From: Iningainema tapete BLCC-T55
GTDB lineage: Bacteria; Cyanobacteriota; Cyanobacteriia; Cyanobacteriales; Nostocaceae
Assembly: GCF_014698965.1 (NCBI RefSeq)
Contig: NZ_JACXAE010000072.1
Coordinates: 62,001 to 126,000 of the forward strand
Reading direction: 5' to 3'
Length of the DNA stretch: 64,000 bases
The translations under genes were made by a program, and so were the position numbers. The notes beneath the pieces are model-generated. The model searched no databases, was not told the origin of the DNA, and saw only the letters and a list, made by a program, of their open reading frames with translations. Shown piece by piece: positions 37,301 through 46,625 of the stretch; position 1 is the stretch's first letter; each line of letters begins with the position of its first letter.

Positions 37301-38394
37301 AAACTAGCCAATGCCTGCTCAACCCAATTCAGGTCAAAAACAGCTTGATAAATCGGGTTATAAACTCTTAGATTTCCTTGCTTTTCTACTACCAACCCGG
37401 ACAGCCGCAATTCCATTTGACTGGAACTGTCATCCGCTGCAAGTTCTCCTTGTTGCAAAATTTGCTGATAAAGCCCCAGCATCCTACCAACATGCTGCTC
37501 GTTGCTCAAAATACGATCGCGTATCGTTTTCAAGTGTGCCTGTTCATCCTGAGATTCCCAATTTTCGATGATGCGTCGTTGTACCAATTCCTCAATTGCC
37601 AACGCATCAAAACCTACTAAGATACATTTACACAGCTTCTGCGTAAGAAACGGCTGCCCACCCGTCCAAGCCAAAATTTCTTGCAGCACTGCTTGAGGAT
37701 TGCTAACTTTTCCCATAAGTCCTTGAATTAAAGGCTGGACTTTATGTAATTGAAAACCATTGAGTTCAATTGCTCTACCAATATTAAACGGTGTGCGATT
37801 TTTATCTTGAATTAAATCTGAGGGAGTTGCAACGCCCAACAGCGTGAAGGTCAGACGCCTGTATTTTGGCTTGTCAGCACGTTGGTTGTAACAGTCTCGG
37901 AGCAAAGCAAAAAAATCGTCAATTGAAAAATTCAGACTGAGGATGCTATCGATTTCATCTACAAAAATAATGATGAGTTGAGAAATTTCCACAAGCAGAA
38001 CTTCTTCAAGAAACTCGCTCAAACGCTGTACTGGAGAAAGATGATCGCGAGCGCGCCACCAACTGCGCAAATGAAACTTTCCTGAAAGTTCAAAACTGCT
38101 CACCAAACTACGGACTATTCCCGCATACCACTGATCTGGTGTAACGTGCTTGCTACCAATTTTTGTGAGATCAATCGCTGCACAAGCGATCCCCTCTGCT
38201 TGCAGACGTTGCATCGTTTGCACCCGCAAGCTAGATTTGCCCATCTGCCGTGAGTTCAGGACATAACAAAACTCCCCAGCTTTCAATGCTTCATATAAAT
38301 CTTGGTCTGCCTGACGTACCACATAACTAGGAGCATCAATTGGCAAACTCCCCCCAACTTGATATTCATACGCTGGTTTTATTGCTGTGTTCAT
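34303..38394 (-). CDS. AAA/STAND-like ATPase with membrane span, SPOR-like and peptidoglycan-binding repeats
   Basis: 1363 residues. Residues ~1-360 are an AAA-like (AAA_35) NTPase: Walker [12 protein letters not shown] (48-58), Walker [14 protein letters not shown] (140-152), and [17 protein letters not shown] tandem 22-residue Glu/Ala helix repeat follows ([20 protein letters not shown]), then one membrane span at ~491-510, then a long coiled coil. The rest should be outside: two SPOR-like units ([17 protein letters not shown] and [18 protein letters not shown]), three consecutive PG_binding_1 repeats, a Pro/Gln/Asn/Tyr linker of NIYNPPQ words, and a last PG_binding_1 ([20 protein letters not shown]). 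Overlaps the upstream TIR gene by 29 nt, so it is a coupled partner. The architecture suggests an ATPase switch linked to the cell wall; function is inferred. Confidence 0.88.
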   Translation of the reverse strand: MNTAIKPAYEYQVGGSLPIDAPSYVVRQADQDLYEALKAGEFCYVLNSRQMGKSSLRVQTMQRLQAEGIACAAIDLTKIGSKHVTPDQWYAGIVRSLVSSFELSGKFHLRSWWRARDHLSPVQRLSEFLEEVLLVEISQLIIIFVDEIDSILSLNFSIDDFFALLRDCYNQRADKPKYRRLTFTLLGVATPSDLIQDKNRTPFNIGRAIELNGFQLHKVQPLIQGLMGKVSNPQAVLQEILAWTGGQPFLTQKLCKCILVGFDALAIEELVQRRIIENWESQDEQAHLKTIRDRILSNEQHVGRMLGLYQQILQQGELAADDSSSQMELRLSGLVVEKQGNLRVYNPIYQAVFDLNWVEQALASLRPYGERIALWLASNCQDESQLLREEALRYARQWSAGKSLSDQDYQFLTASLELDKRDVQFALDAERQAKQIVAEAQRRAELALEEERQAKQIVAEAQLRAELALEEERKANQRLTQTQQKTKQSIRIGLAGLGIISFIAIGLGVWAEQSRIAFKKSQRDLSNAQRKQQRLQTENSGMQQKLQDLSKRGEDANSRLEKTQNSMTLTLAKLADTRRKESEAKIKESEAKIKVKQVQNSSISMKAQQRKLKEEVEKKSNELASKDQEIKAAKETINLVQTKVKKTKQEQQQLKAQAEANETLHKWKIVSLLKEINFLTWLASKFSYELQNSNSKLGSLRSPLESPGDFRFEDVQPERFQQSQTPNFRRYLVYVNNDSSSLLEQVKKIEPVFAWRCKSRGRYIIVAGRFDNEFDASQRVSELALKGISAEIDITSVEQEPNEYSKSVIRIGDCGEAVSALQRDLQQLNFFNGPITGNFGRETQQAVIRFQEFYGIRADGVVGEATRDTIRISLNPGGGVGGGVEGINFGDRGAEVTRLQQALQQLRYFNTNPTGYFGSTTRDTVARFQQDYGLTPNGVADAQTLDAISNALQGQNPGCNTATGDICQGERSQRVMTVQQRLRDWGFFNGNINGYFDPTTRDAVAQFQQYSGINPTGFVNFETWQALRLGNQGNPNAENPSTKNRYVVVVPMRSNDVLSRVRQYVPEAFWAESRRGAYVNAGQFRNHLDAEQVYKLLLSRGLDARIEYLGNTYSNNNSPFDSNNSPQPATNLPPPVDLYHQPQPQNIYNPPQSPVAIYNNPPQPLGVYDTPPQPQNIYNPPPPASNLLPPVGIYNNLPQPQSIYNNPPQPPNPSVPPTLTPLPPKTYQPQQPFVSVQPLIPNKASQLPGSILPPPSFPNQSGNLNSVPPPLIANNANSAGLGDAGNINISLRSTQGRIHTAPIADPQEQSGQLSVLELQRWLKDRGFYNGPLDGVFGDKTRAALQKAQRFYSNSKSEIPNRRP

Positions 38395-40612
38395 GGGTGA
38401 CTCTCAGGCGATCGCGGAAATATTGACGATACAAATCGCAACGTGGGGTGACATCATTTCCTTGCAGATGCACCAAGCCCATGCTGAGCAGCTTAAAGGC
38501 TTGTATAGAATCTAATCTTACAGGACTATGTGTAGCAACTACCTTCTTGATAGCAGCAGCCAATTCCGGACGCTGTTCTAAATTCCACAAATGCCGTCGC
38601 AAATGGTCGCTGTAAGGTCCTGCTTCTGTGGGTGCTGTTTGCAACAACGCATTAAGCGTAATATCTTGCCTCGCAATGCGATACAACGCTACCCTTACCA
38701 GAAATGGATGCCCTCCAACCATTGCCATTAACTGCTCAACTTGAGTAGCCTTACAATTAAGTCCATGTCTTTGTGCTAATGTAAACACTTGTTCAGAGCT
38801 AAATTCAGTCAACTCTATCGGCAAACCAACATTAAATGGCGATTGATTAATGTTCAATGGTATGTAAACTTCTGTGGAATGCACCACTACTAACCGCAAT
38901 TTCTTCCAAATATCCTGATTTTTTGCCCCCTCATGCCAAGCCCGTAACAGTCCAAAAAAGTCTGCGGCAATTTCAGGATATTGGAATACCAAATCAACTT
39001 CATCCAAACCCAAAGTTAGGGGTTGGTTGATTTCTGCCAAAAGATACTCCTCGAAATAAGCAGTGCAGTTATCTTTACTGCCAAAAATTTCGTCCCAGTA
39101 GTCCGCTAACTTATTAGGTATCCTTAGCCTCCTTCCCACACTGGCACAAAACCACTGAAGGAATTTATCCAAATCAGCAAAAACCTTCCCATCCGCCAGT
39201 TGAAAGCTTAAAGGTACGGTTAGACAATTTTGTTGCGAAGCTTGATGAAGAATCCGCGCCATGAGAGATGTTTTACCCATTTGCCGAGGTGCTTTGATTC
39301 GGATGAGAGATCCTGGCTTGACAATTGCCTCGTAGCAGCGTTCTTCAATGGGAGATCGCTCTACATAAAACGCAGAAGCCATATCCACTTGTCCTTCTGG
39401 CAATTCTGGTTCTGCTACTGGTAACGGAGGGGCAACGGTAGCAACTTTACTCAACACAGATGCAGTGGATATTTTGTCTACGGGACTCAAAAATAACTCA
39501 TCATCTACAGCTGTTATTTCTTCGCTTGCCTTATTCGTTGCCAACAGTGCCAGAATTTCTTCTAAAATCTTGGGAGTATCAGCAGGCAAATTCCACTCTC
39601 GCTGCTGAATCTGACTCAAATAACCTCGCAAATCATAATTGAGTGACGAACTTATAGGAAAATTGACGCGAATCGGCAAAATCATCGGCTTGTTTTGAGG
39701 ATGTAAATCACGCAATTCCTTCGCCCGTCGCACTTCTTCTGTCACCATTTCACTAGTTGCCGATTGTGGAGATAACAGCAGCAAGAAATAATCACACTTT
39801 TGCAATTCTCTATTAATGCGTTCAACCCAATTTTCCCCTAATCGAATAGACTCTCCCGCCATAAATGCCTGATGTCCGGCAGCTTTCAAGGCATTATAAA
39901 ACTCCTGGGCAAGGCTTGCATCAGGTTCTTGAGTGCGATAGCTGATAAAAAATTTGGCACTTTGACTAGTCCCTGATGGCATCTCTTGTTTACCTAACTC
40001 AGACCATGCTTCGTACAGCACCTTTGTGGGAATCATAAAAGCAGCTTTGGCATTTTGTCGATTTATTTCCGCCGCCACCGCCATTCCTACTACACCCTCA
40101 AGCTCACAATCCCATATCGGCGCACCACTAAAACCTGGCTCTAAAGCATAACCCTGTTGTTTCACATCTTCAATTTGAACCCAACCGTTAGCTATTGGTG
40201 CACGTAACTCGCCAGAAGCCCAAACCCCATTGGATTGCTTGCTCGGAAAACCCAAAACTTGGAAATTATGCCCCCACAAGTCTTCTGATTTCACCAATTG
40301 CGCATGTGTTGCAGCTTCTGGAGGAGAACTCTCTAACTCTAATCCCGCAATATCTTCTGCAAATTCATCGGGGTTAACTGGTTGCCAGAAAATTACCTTA
40401 GCTGTGAAAAACTGTTTCGCCGCCACTAGTGGGAAGTCTAAGCTGACTGCTTGCGAGGGTTTTTCAACAATGGTGCGTGAAAGCCCCAAAGCATCTGCTA
40501 CTACATGAGCACAAGTGAGGATGTATTTTTGGGAAACCAAAAAACCAGCACCAACGACTTTGCCGCTGTTTGAGTAAATTCTCACAACAGATAACTCAAG
40601 CGGTTTGGTCAT
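38366..40612 (-). CDS. Trypsin-like protease / TIR / AAA-STAND fusion protein
   Basis: 748 residues. Residues 1-205 are a trypsin-like domain with a full triad: His36 ([10 protein letters not shown]), Asp87 ([10 protein letters not shown]), Ser162 ([11 protein letters not shown]). Residues ~219-345 are a TIR domain: [38 protein letters not shown], with Glu292/293 at the expected catalytic site, so NAD cleavage is possible. From ~405 an AAA_35 NTPase: Walker [11 protein letters not shown] (441-450), Walker [11 protein letters not shown] (535-543) and [14 protein letters not shown]. No signal peptide, so cytoplasmic. Middle gene of a three-gene operon with 17- and 29-nt overlaps. Likely an NTP-gated conflict protein in which protease and TIR are effectors or sensors (inference). 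Confidence 0.9.
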   Translation of the reverse strand: MTKPLELSVVRIYSNSGKVVGAGFLVSQKYILTCAHVVADALGLSRTIVEKPSQAVSLDFPLVAAKQFFTAKVIFWQPVNPDEFAEDIAGLELESSPPEAATHAQLVKSEDLWGHNFQVLGFPSKQSNGVWASGELRAPIANGWVQIEDVKQQGYALEPGFSGAPIWDCELEGVVGMAVAAEINRQNAKAAFMIPTKVLYEAWSELGKQEMPSGTSQSAKFFISYRTQEPDASLAQEFYNALKAAGHQAFMAGESIRLGENWVERINRELQKCDYFLLLLSPQSATSEMVTEEVRRAKELRDLHPQNKPMILPIRVNFPISSSLNYDLRGYLSQIQQREWNLPADTPKILEEILALLATNKASEEITAVDDELFLSPVDKISTASVLSKVATVAPPLPVAEPELPEGQVDMASAFYVERSPIEERCYEAIVKPGSLIRIKAPRQMGKTSLMARILHQASQQNCLTVPLSFQLADGKVFADLDKFLQWFCASVGRRLRIPNKLADYWDEIFGSKDNCTAYFEEYLLAEINQPLTLGLDEVDLVFQYPEIAADFFGLLRAWHEGAKNQDIWKKLRLVVVHSTEVYIPLNINQSPFNVGLPIELTEFSSEQVFTLAQRHGLNCKATQVEQLMAMVGGHPFLVRVALYRIARQDITLNALLQTAPTEAGPYSDHLRRHLWNLEQRPELAAAIKKVVATHSPVRLDSIQAFKLLSMGLVHLQGNDVTPRCDLYRQYFRDRLRVTHEHSNKTSV

Positions 40613-40934
40613 TGTGTGAATCCTTTTTCCACTTCAAGGTAATTTCGTAATTTACCTCCCCACTACCAGAAGCAATCACTGCCCCAAGTCCGGCAACGAT
40701 TTTGACGCCAAACTTGACTTCTACTTCATCTGCTGGCTGATGTAAACTACGTACTTTGGTGAGAATCACATTAGCTACGGGCTTAATTTTTTCCAAAGCC
40801 GACTCGAAAGTCTGATTAGCTTTTTCTACAATCTCATCCCTTAGACCGATGCGACTATCAATGTCTACTGGTTCATCTATTTCTACAAAAATGGAGTCAC
40901 CATTTTCGAGAGGAAATTCAACTATGCGCTTCAC
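40596..40934 (-). CDS. Trypco1 (CU044_2847 family) protein
   Basis: 112 residues. The start MKRIVEFPLENGDSIFVEID and the end FGVKIVAGLGAVIASGSGEV then YEITLKW match the trypsin-co-occurring domain 1 family, as I recall it from comparative studies of NTPase-based conflict systems. Such proteins sit next to trypsin-fold genes and are thought to be regulators or substrates of the protease. Overlaps the trypsin-TIR-AAA start by 17 nt, first gene of the operon. The 160 nt upstream should hold its promoter; none is clear. Confidence 0.8.
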   Translation of the reverse strand: MKRIVEFPLENGDSIFVEIDEPVDIDSRIGLRDEIVEKANQTFESALEKIKPVANVILTKVRSLHQPADEVEVKFGVKIVAGLGAVIASGSGEVNYEITLKWKKDSHNDQTA

Positions 40935-41095
40935 ACGCTCACCTCAAAGCAATATTTTTCAGATTCTTCTATTGACATGCCAAGACGAGTAGCTGTTTGT
41001 TTGCTTTTAGCAAGTGCTGGTTGAAAACTTGAATAGTAATAGTGTTCATTTTTACTTATGGATTATTATACACTCTATGAAACTCAGCATTTGAA

Positions 41096-41257
41096 ATGAT
41101 TCTACAAGCTTTGAGCTATTTGCGTGGCGATCGCCTGCAACAGCTAGAACCAGAAATTGGCAAGCGCCTCGTCGATCAATTTGATAGCGACGCACCAAAA
41201 CCTACAAAGTCGGTTAGATTGGAAATTGAGCCTAGTCAGAAGGCTTACAAGAAGTAA
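41096..41257 (+). pseudogene. Remnant of an Rpn-family gene with internal deletion
   Basis: The DNA CAACAGCTAGAACCAGAAAT and GGCAAGCGCCTCGTCGAT matches the Rpn gene near 32757-32807, and GCGACGCACCAAAACCTACA onward matches that gene near 33138-33190, in the wrong frame. About 330 nt between the two blocks are missing. A 53-codon reading frame crosses the junction but fuses unrelated frames, so it is debris. Confidence 0.75.
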
Positions 41258-41299
41258 GAAGTTACGAGGAGCTTTGACGCAGCTAGAAGTTATCAGGAC

Positions 41300-41878
41300 G
41301 TGAATATGATGGAGTTTTTTACTTGGGATGAAAGTAAGAAGATTAAGCAAGCAATTGTCCAACAAGGTCGAGAGTTTGTGTTTGCTGTTCTAGAAACGCG
41401 GTTTGAGTACGTTTCCAGCTACGTTACCAAGGTCATCAATCGGATAAATGATTTGGCGGCGCTAAAAAGGCTTCATAAAAAAGCAGTTACTGTTGATTCA
41501 CTAGGAGAATTTGAGCAGTTTGTGAGGCACAGAGAGTATGCTGTGGACGAATATACAGCCAAGATCAGAAACTTGTGGAATTTCAAAATTTCTCCTATCC
41601 CAGTTGGTTATATACTACAATTATGGGACCCTCAAAATAGACATTTCTGGCACAGGAAAACTTTTAAGTCTTACAAAAAAGCCGAAAATTTTGCCAAAAC
41701 CTTGATTAGAGTCTGCCCTTATGGAATAGATATACTAGCTCAACATCGGATCAACAAAACCCTTTTGCCACGCCTAATGTATATGGTAGGAACAAACTTC
41801 ATTATCTATCAAGGTTGGATGGTAGAAATTGGTAGAATTGCCAATCATGGTTACACTACAGTTGCCTATAATCTGTGA
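41300..41878 (+). CDS. Hypothetical protein with an Rpn/DUF4351-like start
   Basis: 192 residues. Residues ~20-75 (FVFAVLETRFEYVSSYVTKV then INRINDLAALKRLH) resemble the C-terminal tail of the Rpn protein at 32612, so the 5' part is the 3' end of the remnant at 41096. The rest (YILQLWDPQNRHFWHRKTFK, KKAENFAKTLIRVCPYGIDI) belongs to something else that I do not recognise. A second frame, 41829-42023, carries FELRNFDTREEATIAVKERI, which resembles a repeat of the same unit; a frameshift near 41870 could have split one longer gene. It may be a fusion pseudogene. Confidence 0.45.
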   Translation: MNMMEFFTWDESKKIKQAIVQQGREFVFAVLETRFEYVSSYVTKVINRINDLAALKRLHKKAVTVDSLGEFEQFVRHREYAVDEYTAKIRNLWNFKISPIPVGYILQLWDPQNRHFWHRKTFKSYKKAENFAKTLIRVCPYGIDILAQHRINKTLLPRLMYMVGTNFIIYQGWMVEIGRIANHGYTTVAYNL

Positions 41879-42193
41879 AAGTGGACAAAAAGCATTTGAA
41901 CTGCGGAACTTTGACACACGGGAGGAGGCGACTATAGCTGTTAAGGAACGCATAGAAGAAATTGAATTGAATTGCCGCGTTAGTTCCATACCATATAGGG
42001 ACGAAATTAGCGATCGCACTTGATCTACGTGGGTAGTATGGGTTAAGTAGGCGCTCGCCTCCGTCGCCCCATTTTTCCCCACAGATAAAGTGTAAAGAAT
42101 GTTTTTTCGTGGGCGGTCAACTCTGGCAAAAGATAGAGAAAATGATACAACTGTAACTAACTTTCCCTCAAGTGTGTTTCTTCCCGCCGCTCC

Positions 42194-43291
42194 ATGACAC
42201 AATCTTCTCACTCGGACAAGATTCTCGTTGTTGATGATTCTCCAGATAACGTGTTTTTAATCAAAACCATTTTGGAGGAAGAAGGCTACACGGTTTGCAC
42301 GGCAGAACATGGTGCTTCAGCACTGGCACAACTTGAAACCTGTGCTTGTGACTTAGTTTTGCTAGATTTGATGATGCCTGGAATGGATGGTTACGAAGTA
42401 ACTAAGCGTATCCGGGAAAATACGGCATTGGCTTTTATCCCCATTCTACTGATTACCGCCCACGACTCACCTAATGTCGCTCACGGATTGGACTTGGGGG
42501 CTGATGATTTTATCCGCAAACCTGTAACAGTGGATGAGTTACTAGCACGGGTGCGATCGCTACTACGCCTCAAGCATAGTATAGATGAACGCGATGAAAT
42601 TGCCCGTCAACGTCAAGATTTTGTCTCGCGTCTTACTCACGACTTACGCACACCCCTAGTTGCTGCTGAACGGATGCTGATACTGTTACAAGAAGGCGCT
42701 TTGGGACAGTTGTCACCACAAATGCACGAAGTAATTACGATCATGGGACGCAGTAACAGCAACCTGCTTGCTATGGTCAATACCTTACTAGAAGTTTACC
42801 GTTTTGAAGCGGGTCGCAAAACTCTGGCCTTTCAACCTGTAAATCTACGCTCTTTACTCGAAGAGGTTGCCAAAGAATTGTCTACACTCGCAGCTCAAAA
42901 GCAACTCGAAATATTTCTAGATTTGGGTGATAACTCAGCTATAACGACCGTCATGGGCGATCGCCTAGAATTACATCGACTATTTACTAATTTAATCGGT
43001 AATGCGATCAAATTCACCGATCACGGGTCAATTACTATTCGTCTGATCCCACCCATAACTGCCGATGACCGGATTACAATTGAGGTAGCGGATACAGGTT
43101 CTGGTATTCCTCCTGAAGAACAAGCAACCTTGTTTGAACGATTTCGCCAAGGAAGCCATAAGAGTTCTGGTAGTGGTTTAGGACTCTATCTTTCTCGCCG
43201 CATTGTCGAGGCACATCAAGGCACTATTCTCGTCAATTCGGAGGTGGGTAAAGGTAGTACTTTTATTGTCAGTTTACCTATAAAACAGTAG
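42194..43291 (+). CDS. Response-regulator/histidine-kinase hybrid
   Basis: 365 residues. Receiver at ~10-125 with ILVVDDSPDN, phospho-acceptor in LVLLDLMMPGMDGY and KPVTVDELLARV. HisKA follows with the phospho-His in FVSRLTHDLRTPLVAAERML. HATPase_c has NLIGNAIKFTD (N box), VADTGSGIPPEE (G1) and GSGLGLYLSRRIVEAHQG (G2). No membrane or sensor domain, so it is cytosolic and receives input through its receiver, a cyanobacterial type. No partner regulator adjacent. Confidence 0.93.
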   Translation: MTQSSHSDKILVVDDSPDNVFLIKTILEEEGYTVCTAEHGASALAQLETCACDLVLLDLMMPGMDGYEVTKRIRENTALAFIPILLITAHDSPNVAHGLDLGADDFIRKPVTVDELLARVRSLLRLKHSIDERDEIARQRQDFVSRLTHDLRTPLVAAERMLILLQEGALGQLSPQMHEVITIMGRSNSNLLAMVNTLLEVYRFEAGRKTLAFQPVNLRSLLEEVAKELSTLAAQKQLEIFLDLGDNSAITTVMGDRLELHRLFTNLIGNAIKFTDHGSITIRLIPPITADDRITIEVADTGSGIPPEEQATLFERFRQGSHKSSGSGLGLYLSRRIVEAHQGTILVNSEVGKGSTFIVSLPIKQ

Positions 43292-43293
43292 AG

Positions 43294-43322
43294 AAACCCG
43301 ACTTCTTGAAGAAGTCGGGTTT
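43294..43322 (+). terminator. Terminator hairpin after the histidine kinase
   Basis: AAACCCGACTTC (43294-43305), TTGAA, GAAGTCGGGTTT (43311-43322): 12-bp perfect arms, starting 3 nt past the stop. This AAACCCGACTTCTT word is also a frequent dispersed palindrome in cyanobacteria. Confidence 0.8.
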
Positions 43323-43357
43323 CTGATCAGGGTTTCTAAAGAAGCAGAGGAAAAAAT

Positions 43358-44737
43358 ATGATTGTTCAATTATCAATTGCTGATATTATCTCTCAACAAC
43401 GTAATTTTTTTCAAAGCGGGAAAACAAAAGATATTAATTTTCGCTCTTCTCAACTAAAAACTTTAAAACAAGCAATTATTGAAGATGAGCAAGAAATTTT
43501 TCAAGCAGTAAAAGCAGATTTACATAAACCAGAATTTGAGACTTTTGCCACAGAAATTATCTTAATTAGAAAAGAGATAGATTATGCTATTAAAAACCTC
43601 AAAAATTGGACTAAGGCAAGAAAAGCATCCGTTAACGCTCAACTATTACCTGCATCGGCAAAAATTTATCCAGAACCGCTAGGAGTGGTTTTAATTATTG
43701 GTGCTTGGAACTATCCATTCCAGTTGAATATAGTACCGTTAGTAGGTGCGATCGCCGCAGGAAATTGTGCAATTATCAAACCTTCAGAACTTGCCCCTCA
43801 CACCTCTAGTATTATACGTAAAATCATCGAAAAATGTTTTCACCCAGCATACATAGCTGTCGTAGAAGGCGGGGTAGAAACCAGTCAGCAGCTACTTAGA
43901 GAAAAATTTGACTACATATTTTTTACTGGTGGTACGGCTGTGGGCAAAATAGTGATGGAGGCAGCAGCAAAACATCTCACGCCTGTAACTTTGGAATTGG
44001 GTGGTAAATCTCCTTGCATTGTTGATAATGACATCCATATTGAACATACTGCTAGACGCATTACTTGGGGTAAGTTTATTAATGCTGGACAAAGTTGTAT
44101 TGCGCCTGACTATCTTTTAGTTAATAAAAATATCAAGAAAAATTTGTTAGCTACTATCAAAGGCTGTATTCAAGAATTTTATGGTGACAATCCAGCCAGC
44201 AGCCCAGATTATGGCAGGATTATCCATCAAAAACACTTTGAGCGGTTAGTTCGCTTGTTAAAAGATGGAGACATTTTGATTGGAGGAGAAACAAATCCGG
44301 ACGAACTTTATATCGCTCCTACACTCATTGATCATGTTTCCTCAACTTCTGAGATTATGCAAGAAGAAATTTTTGGTCCGATTTTGCCTGTAATTGAATA
44401 TACGGATATTGCTGATGCGATCGCCTTAATTAACTCTCAACCAAAACCCTTGGCTTTGTACTTATTTACTAATAATAAAAATTTGCAACAGCGAGTTTTG
44501 CGTGAAACCTCATCCGGTGGAGTGGGCATCAATAGCACAATGATGCACAGTGGTGTCTTATCTTTACCATTTGGAGGTGTTGGTGATAGCGGTATTGGTA
44601 GCTATCATGGTAAAGCTAGTTTTGACACTTTTTCTCATTACAAAAGTGTTTTTAGCAAACCTTTGTTGCTTGACATTAAATTATTGTATGCTCCTTACCA
44701 AGGTAAGCTGGCTTGGTTGAAGCGATTTTTGGGTTAG
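43358..44737 (+). CDS. Aldehyde dehydrogenase, ALDH3-like
   Basis: Oxidises aldehydes to acids with NAD(P). 459 residues. EPLGVVLIIGAWNYPFQLNI, NCAIIKPSELAPHTS, FFTGGTAVGKIVMEAAA, general-base Glu in TLELGGKSPCIVD and catalytic Cys in FINAGQSCIAPDYLL are all present. PLPFGGVGDSGIG-type ending is seen as LPFGGVGDSGIGSYHGK. The C-terminal hydrophobic tail (LLDIKLLYAPYQGKLAWLKR) suggests membrane association, as in fatty-aldehyde dehydrogenases. Preceded by AGAGG 6-10 nt before the ATG. Confidence 0.92.
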   Translation: MIVQLSIADIISQQRNFFQSGKTKDINFRSSQLKTLKQAIIEDEQEIFQAVKADLHKPEFETFATEIILIRKEIDYAIKNLKNWTKARKASVNAQLLPASAKIYPEPLGVVLIIGAWNYPFQLNIVPLVGAIAAGNCAIIKPSELAPHTSSIIRKIIEKCFHPAYIAVVEGGVETSQQLLREKFDYIFFTGGTAVGKIVMEAAAKHLTPVTLELGGKSPCIVDNDIHIEHTARRITWGKFINAGQSCIAPDYLLVNKNIKKNLLATIKGCIQEFYGDNPASSPDYGRIIHQKHFERLVRLLKDGDILIGGETNPDELYIAPTLIDHVSSTSEIMQEEIFGPILPVIEYTDIADAIALINSQPKPLALYLFTNNKNLQQRVLRETSSGGVGINSTMMHSGVLSLPFGGVGDSGIGSYHGKASFDTFSHYKSVFSKPLLLDIKLLYAPYQGKLAWLKRFLG

Positions 44738-44744
44738 CAGTATC

Positions 44745-44818
44745 GAGGCTCCGCCTCGACTCTATAATTACCAGGCGCTCGCCTGGGAACTAGAAAGGCG
44801 CTCGCCTGGGAACTAGGG
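44745..44818. repeat. Small palindrome plus two AGGCGCTCGCCTGGGAACTAG copies
   Basis: TCGAGGCTCCGCCTCGA hairpin, then AGGCGCTCGCCTGGGAACTA twice, near 44772 and 44796, each with its own AGGCG-CGCCT palindrome. Dispersed intergenic repeat between convergent genes. GGCGCTCGCCT occurs again at 42051. Confidence 0.75.
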
Positions 44819-44821
44819 AAA

Positions 44822-45415
44822 TTAATTGCTGTATCGTTCTTCTGCCCAGGGTTCGCCACGACGATGATAGCCGTTGCGTTCCCAAAAACCATGTTCCTCT
44901 CGTTCTAGAAACTCCAAACCATTAATCCACTTGGCACTTTTCCAAGCATACAAATGAGGAACGACTAATCGTAAGGGACCACCATGTTCTGCTGGTAGAG
45001 GTTCACCAAATACTTTAAAGGCAAAGAAGTTTTCTTCCCGCACAAAGTCTTCAATGGGGATATTGGTGGTGTAGCCCCCGTAGCAGTGTTCCATGACATG
45101 GACTGCTTTGGAGTCTACTTCAATTAGTTTCATGAAGTCTGTCACCTTAATGCCAGTCCACTTGACATCAAGTTTAGACCAACGGGTTACACAGTGGAAG
45201 TCTGCTGTGAATTCGTTTTGGGGTAGTGCCATAAAGTCAGCCCAGGTAAAGGTTGCAGGTTTTGCTAAACCCCAAACTTTAAATTCCCATTTGTCTGTAC
45301 TGACTTGGGGAGTTGCACCATAAGTTAATACAGGGAAGCCTTTAGTTAAGTATTGACCTGGGGGAACTCTTTCTCCCTCCTGGTTAGTTGGTTTTTGAAA
45401 AAATTTTCCGAGCAT
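44822..45415 (-). CDS. Sulfite-oxidase-like molybdopterin oxidoreductase
   Basis: 197 residues, one oxidoreductase molybdopterin-binding domain. The molybdenum-ligand Cys is in TADFHCVTRWSKLDVKWTG, with VMEHCYGGYTTNIPIED and LPAEHGGPLRLVVPHLYAWK downstream. No Tat or Sec signal and no dimerisation domain, so it belongs to the short cytosolic type. A heme or flavin partner is not adjacent. Substrate unknown. Confidence 0.88.
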   Translation of the reverse strand: MLGKFFQKPTNQEGERVPPGQYLTKGFPVLTYGATPQVSTDKWEFKVWGLAKPATFTWADFMALPQNEFTADFHCVTRWSKLDVKWTGIKVTDFMKLIEVDSKAVHVMEHCYGGYTTNIPIEDFVREENFFAFKVFGEPLPAEHGGPLRLVVPHLYAWKSAKWINGLEFLEREEHGFWERNGYHRRGEPWAEERYSN

Positions 45416-45566
45416 AGTGACAGAAAAATATGATTTGTGAAGACACTTTACTTTTGATTAAATTTTTTAGTATCGGTCTAACGGTAAGTAATAGCTAATA
45501 GCTAATGGCTAACAGCACACTAGGTTCTCGATTAGCAATTAGCTTTTAGCGCATGGAGCGATCGTT

Positions 45567-45737
45567 CTACGATTCTTCCTCTTCTTCGGCAGATGGATAG
45601 ACAAATGTTGAACGTCCAGTCAAAATCGACTTGCCCAGAGAGAGAGCTTTCTGAGCTTCAACTACAGCTTTGTGCCTCCAAGTTGCACGACGTTTATCTC
45701 GTTTAGACTTGGATGTTTTCTTCTTAGGAACAGCCAT
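45567..45737 (-). CDS. rpmF: 50S ribosomal protein L32
   Basis: 56 residues. Reading the minus strand gives [40 protein letters not shown] and [16 protein letters not shown]. The [12 protein letters not shown] start is diagnostic for L32; the rest of the protein matches the cyanobacterial and plastid form, which lacks the Cys4 zinc ribbon of many bacterial L32. Stop TAG at 45567-45569. The acidic tail is typical of cyanobacteria. Located alone between the Mo enzyme and a membrane protein gene. Confidence 0.96.
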   Translation of the reverse strand: MAVPKKKTSKSKRDKRRATWRHKAVVEAQKALSLGKSILTGRSTFVYPSAEEEEES

Positions 45738-45818
45738 GTGTTAGGGTACGTAATTGTTTACAACCCTACTATTCTATGTCATGCAGTAATCGGGTAGTCA
45801 GCAGTGAATGAGAATTGG

Positions 45819-46442
45819 TCATTTTGCTGTAGGACTCAAGGGTGGCGGCGGTGGTACAGGCAGAACGTTATTCGGTTGTAGTGTTGGGTTGGGTGTAGAG
45901 ACGTTATTCGGTTGTGGTGTTGGGTTGGGTGTAGAGACGCTCCGTTGGGGCGTCTGTACGGAAGTTAAGGAATTTTGTCCAAAAAATAGTAGTGTTTGCG
46001 CAGTTTTGAAGTAAGTTGCCCAACGTTGCGGATCGGGACGTTTGCGCCATTGTGCGCGAGTGACGCCTAATTCTATCACTGGTGCGATCGCTCCATAACT
46101 TTGTACAGAAACAATGATTGAAACATCTGTAACCAAAATATCTTGGTCAAAGCTACGTTGAGTTGCCGCTCTTGCTGCCGCTTCTGCCCGAAGCAACATG
46201 GTTTCGTAATTTTCTTCTGGTAACCTGTCAATCAACAGGTCTACCCTTGCTGTATAAGCTTGTACAATTTGAGGCGTAATTGTTTCCGTAATTAGCCACA
46301 AAGGAACACCGACACTTAACCAAAATACAGCAGAAGCGATCCGGATTTTCTTACCTATTAACGGCATAGATTTTATGAGCGGCTCGAAATAACTCCTGAC
46401 TGGAAAAGGAATTTTGCTAAATGTACTTGTACAACTCCTCAT
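45819..46442 (-). CDS. Conserved hypothetical membrane-anchored protein with repeat-derived tail
   Basis: 207 residues. A single membrane helix at ~35-58 (IASAVFWLSVGVPLWLITET), then a soluble domain with RVDLLIDRLPEENYETMLLR and DILVTDVSIIVSVQSYGAIA. The last ~50 residues are low complexity (STPNPTPQPNNV twice) and are encoded across the GTAGAGACG palindrome at 45931-45959, so a dispersed repeat has extended the gene. Function not recognised. Confidence 0.7.
   Translation of the reverse strand: MRSCTSTFSKIPFPVRSYFEPLIKSMPLIGKKIRIASAVFWLSVGVPLWLITETITPQIVQAYTARVDLLIDRLPEENYETMLLRAEAAARAATQRSFDQDILVTDVSIIVSVQSYGAIAPVIELGVTRAQWRKRPDPQRWATYFKTAQTLLFFGQNSLTSVQTPQRSVSTPNPTPQPNNVSTPNPTLQPNNVLPVPPPPPLSPTAK
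45931..45959. repeat. GTAGAGACG palindrome inside a coding region
   Basis: GTAGAGACGCTCC-GTT-GGGGCGTCTGTAC, imperfect copy of the family at 26840. Preceded by a duplicated ACG-TTATTCGGTTGTGGTGTT type unit (near 45870 and 45903). Lies in the C-terminal codons of the minus-strand gene. Confidence 0.75.
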
Positions 46443-46625
46443 AACCTCTAGCTCCTTTTGTGATCAACGAATTTAAATTAAGTGAATCTATCAAAAAGTC
46501 ATAAAAATCACATCTTATATAGAGATGTGGTAATAATCACTTAGACTCATAAACATAGATTAACTTTGTTTTTTCCGCAAAGCCAATAATCTTCACAAAG
46601 CAAACCATAACCAACAGAAAGCGCG

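Noticed and set aside
45808-46014. Plus-strand Gly-rich open frame
   Set aside because: Antisense to the repeat-derived tail of the minus-strand gene; Gly codons come from the TGGTGTTGGG repeat.
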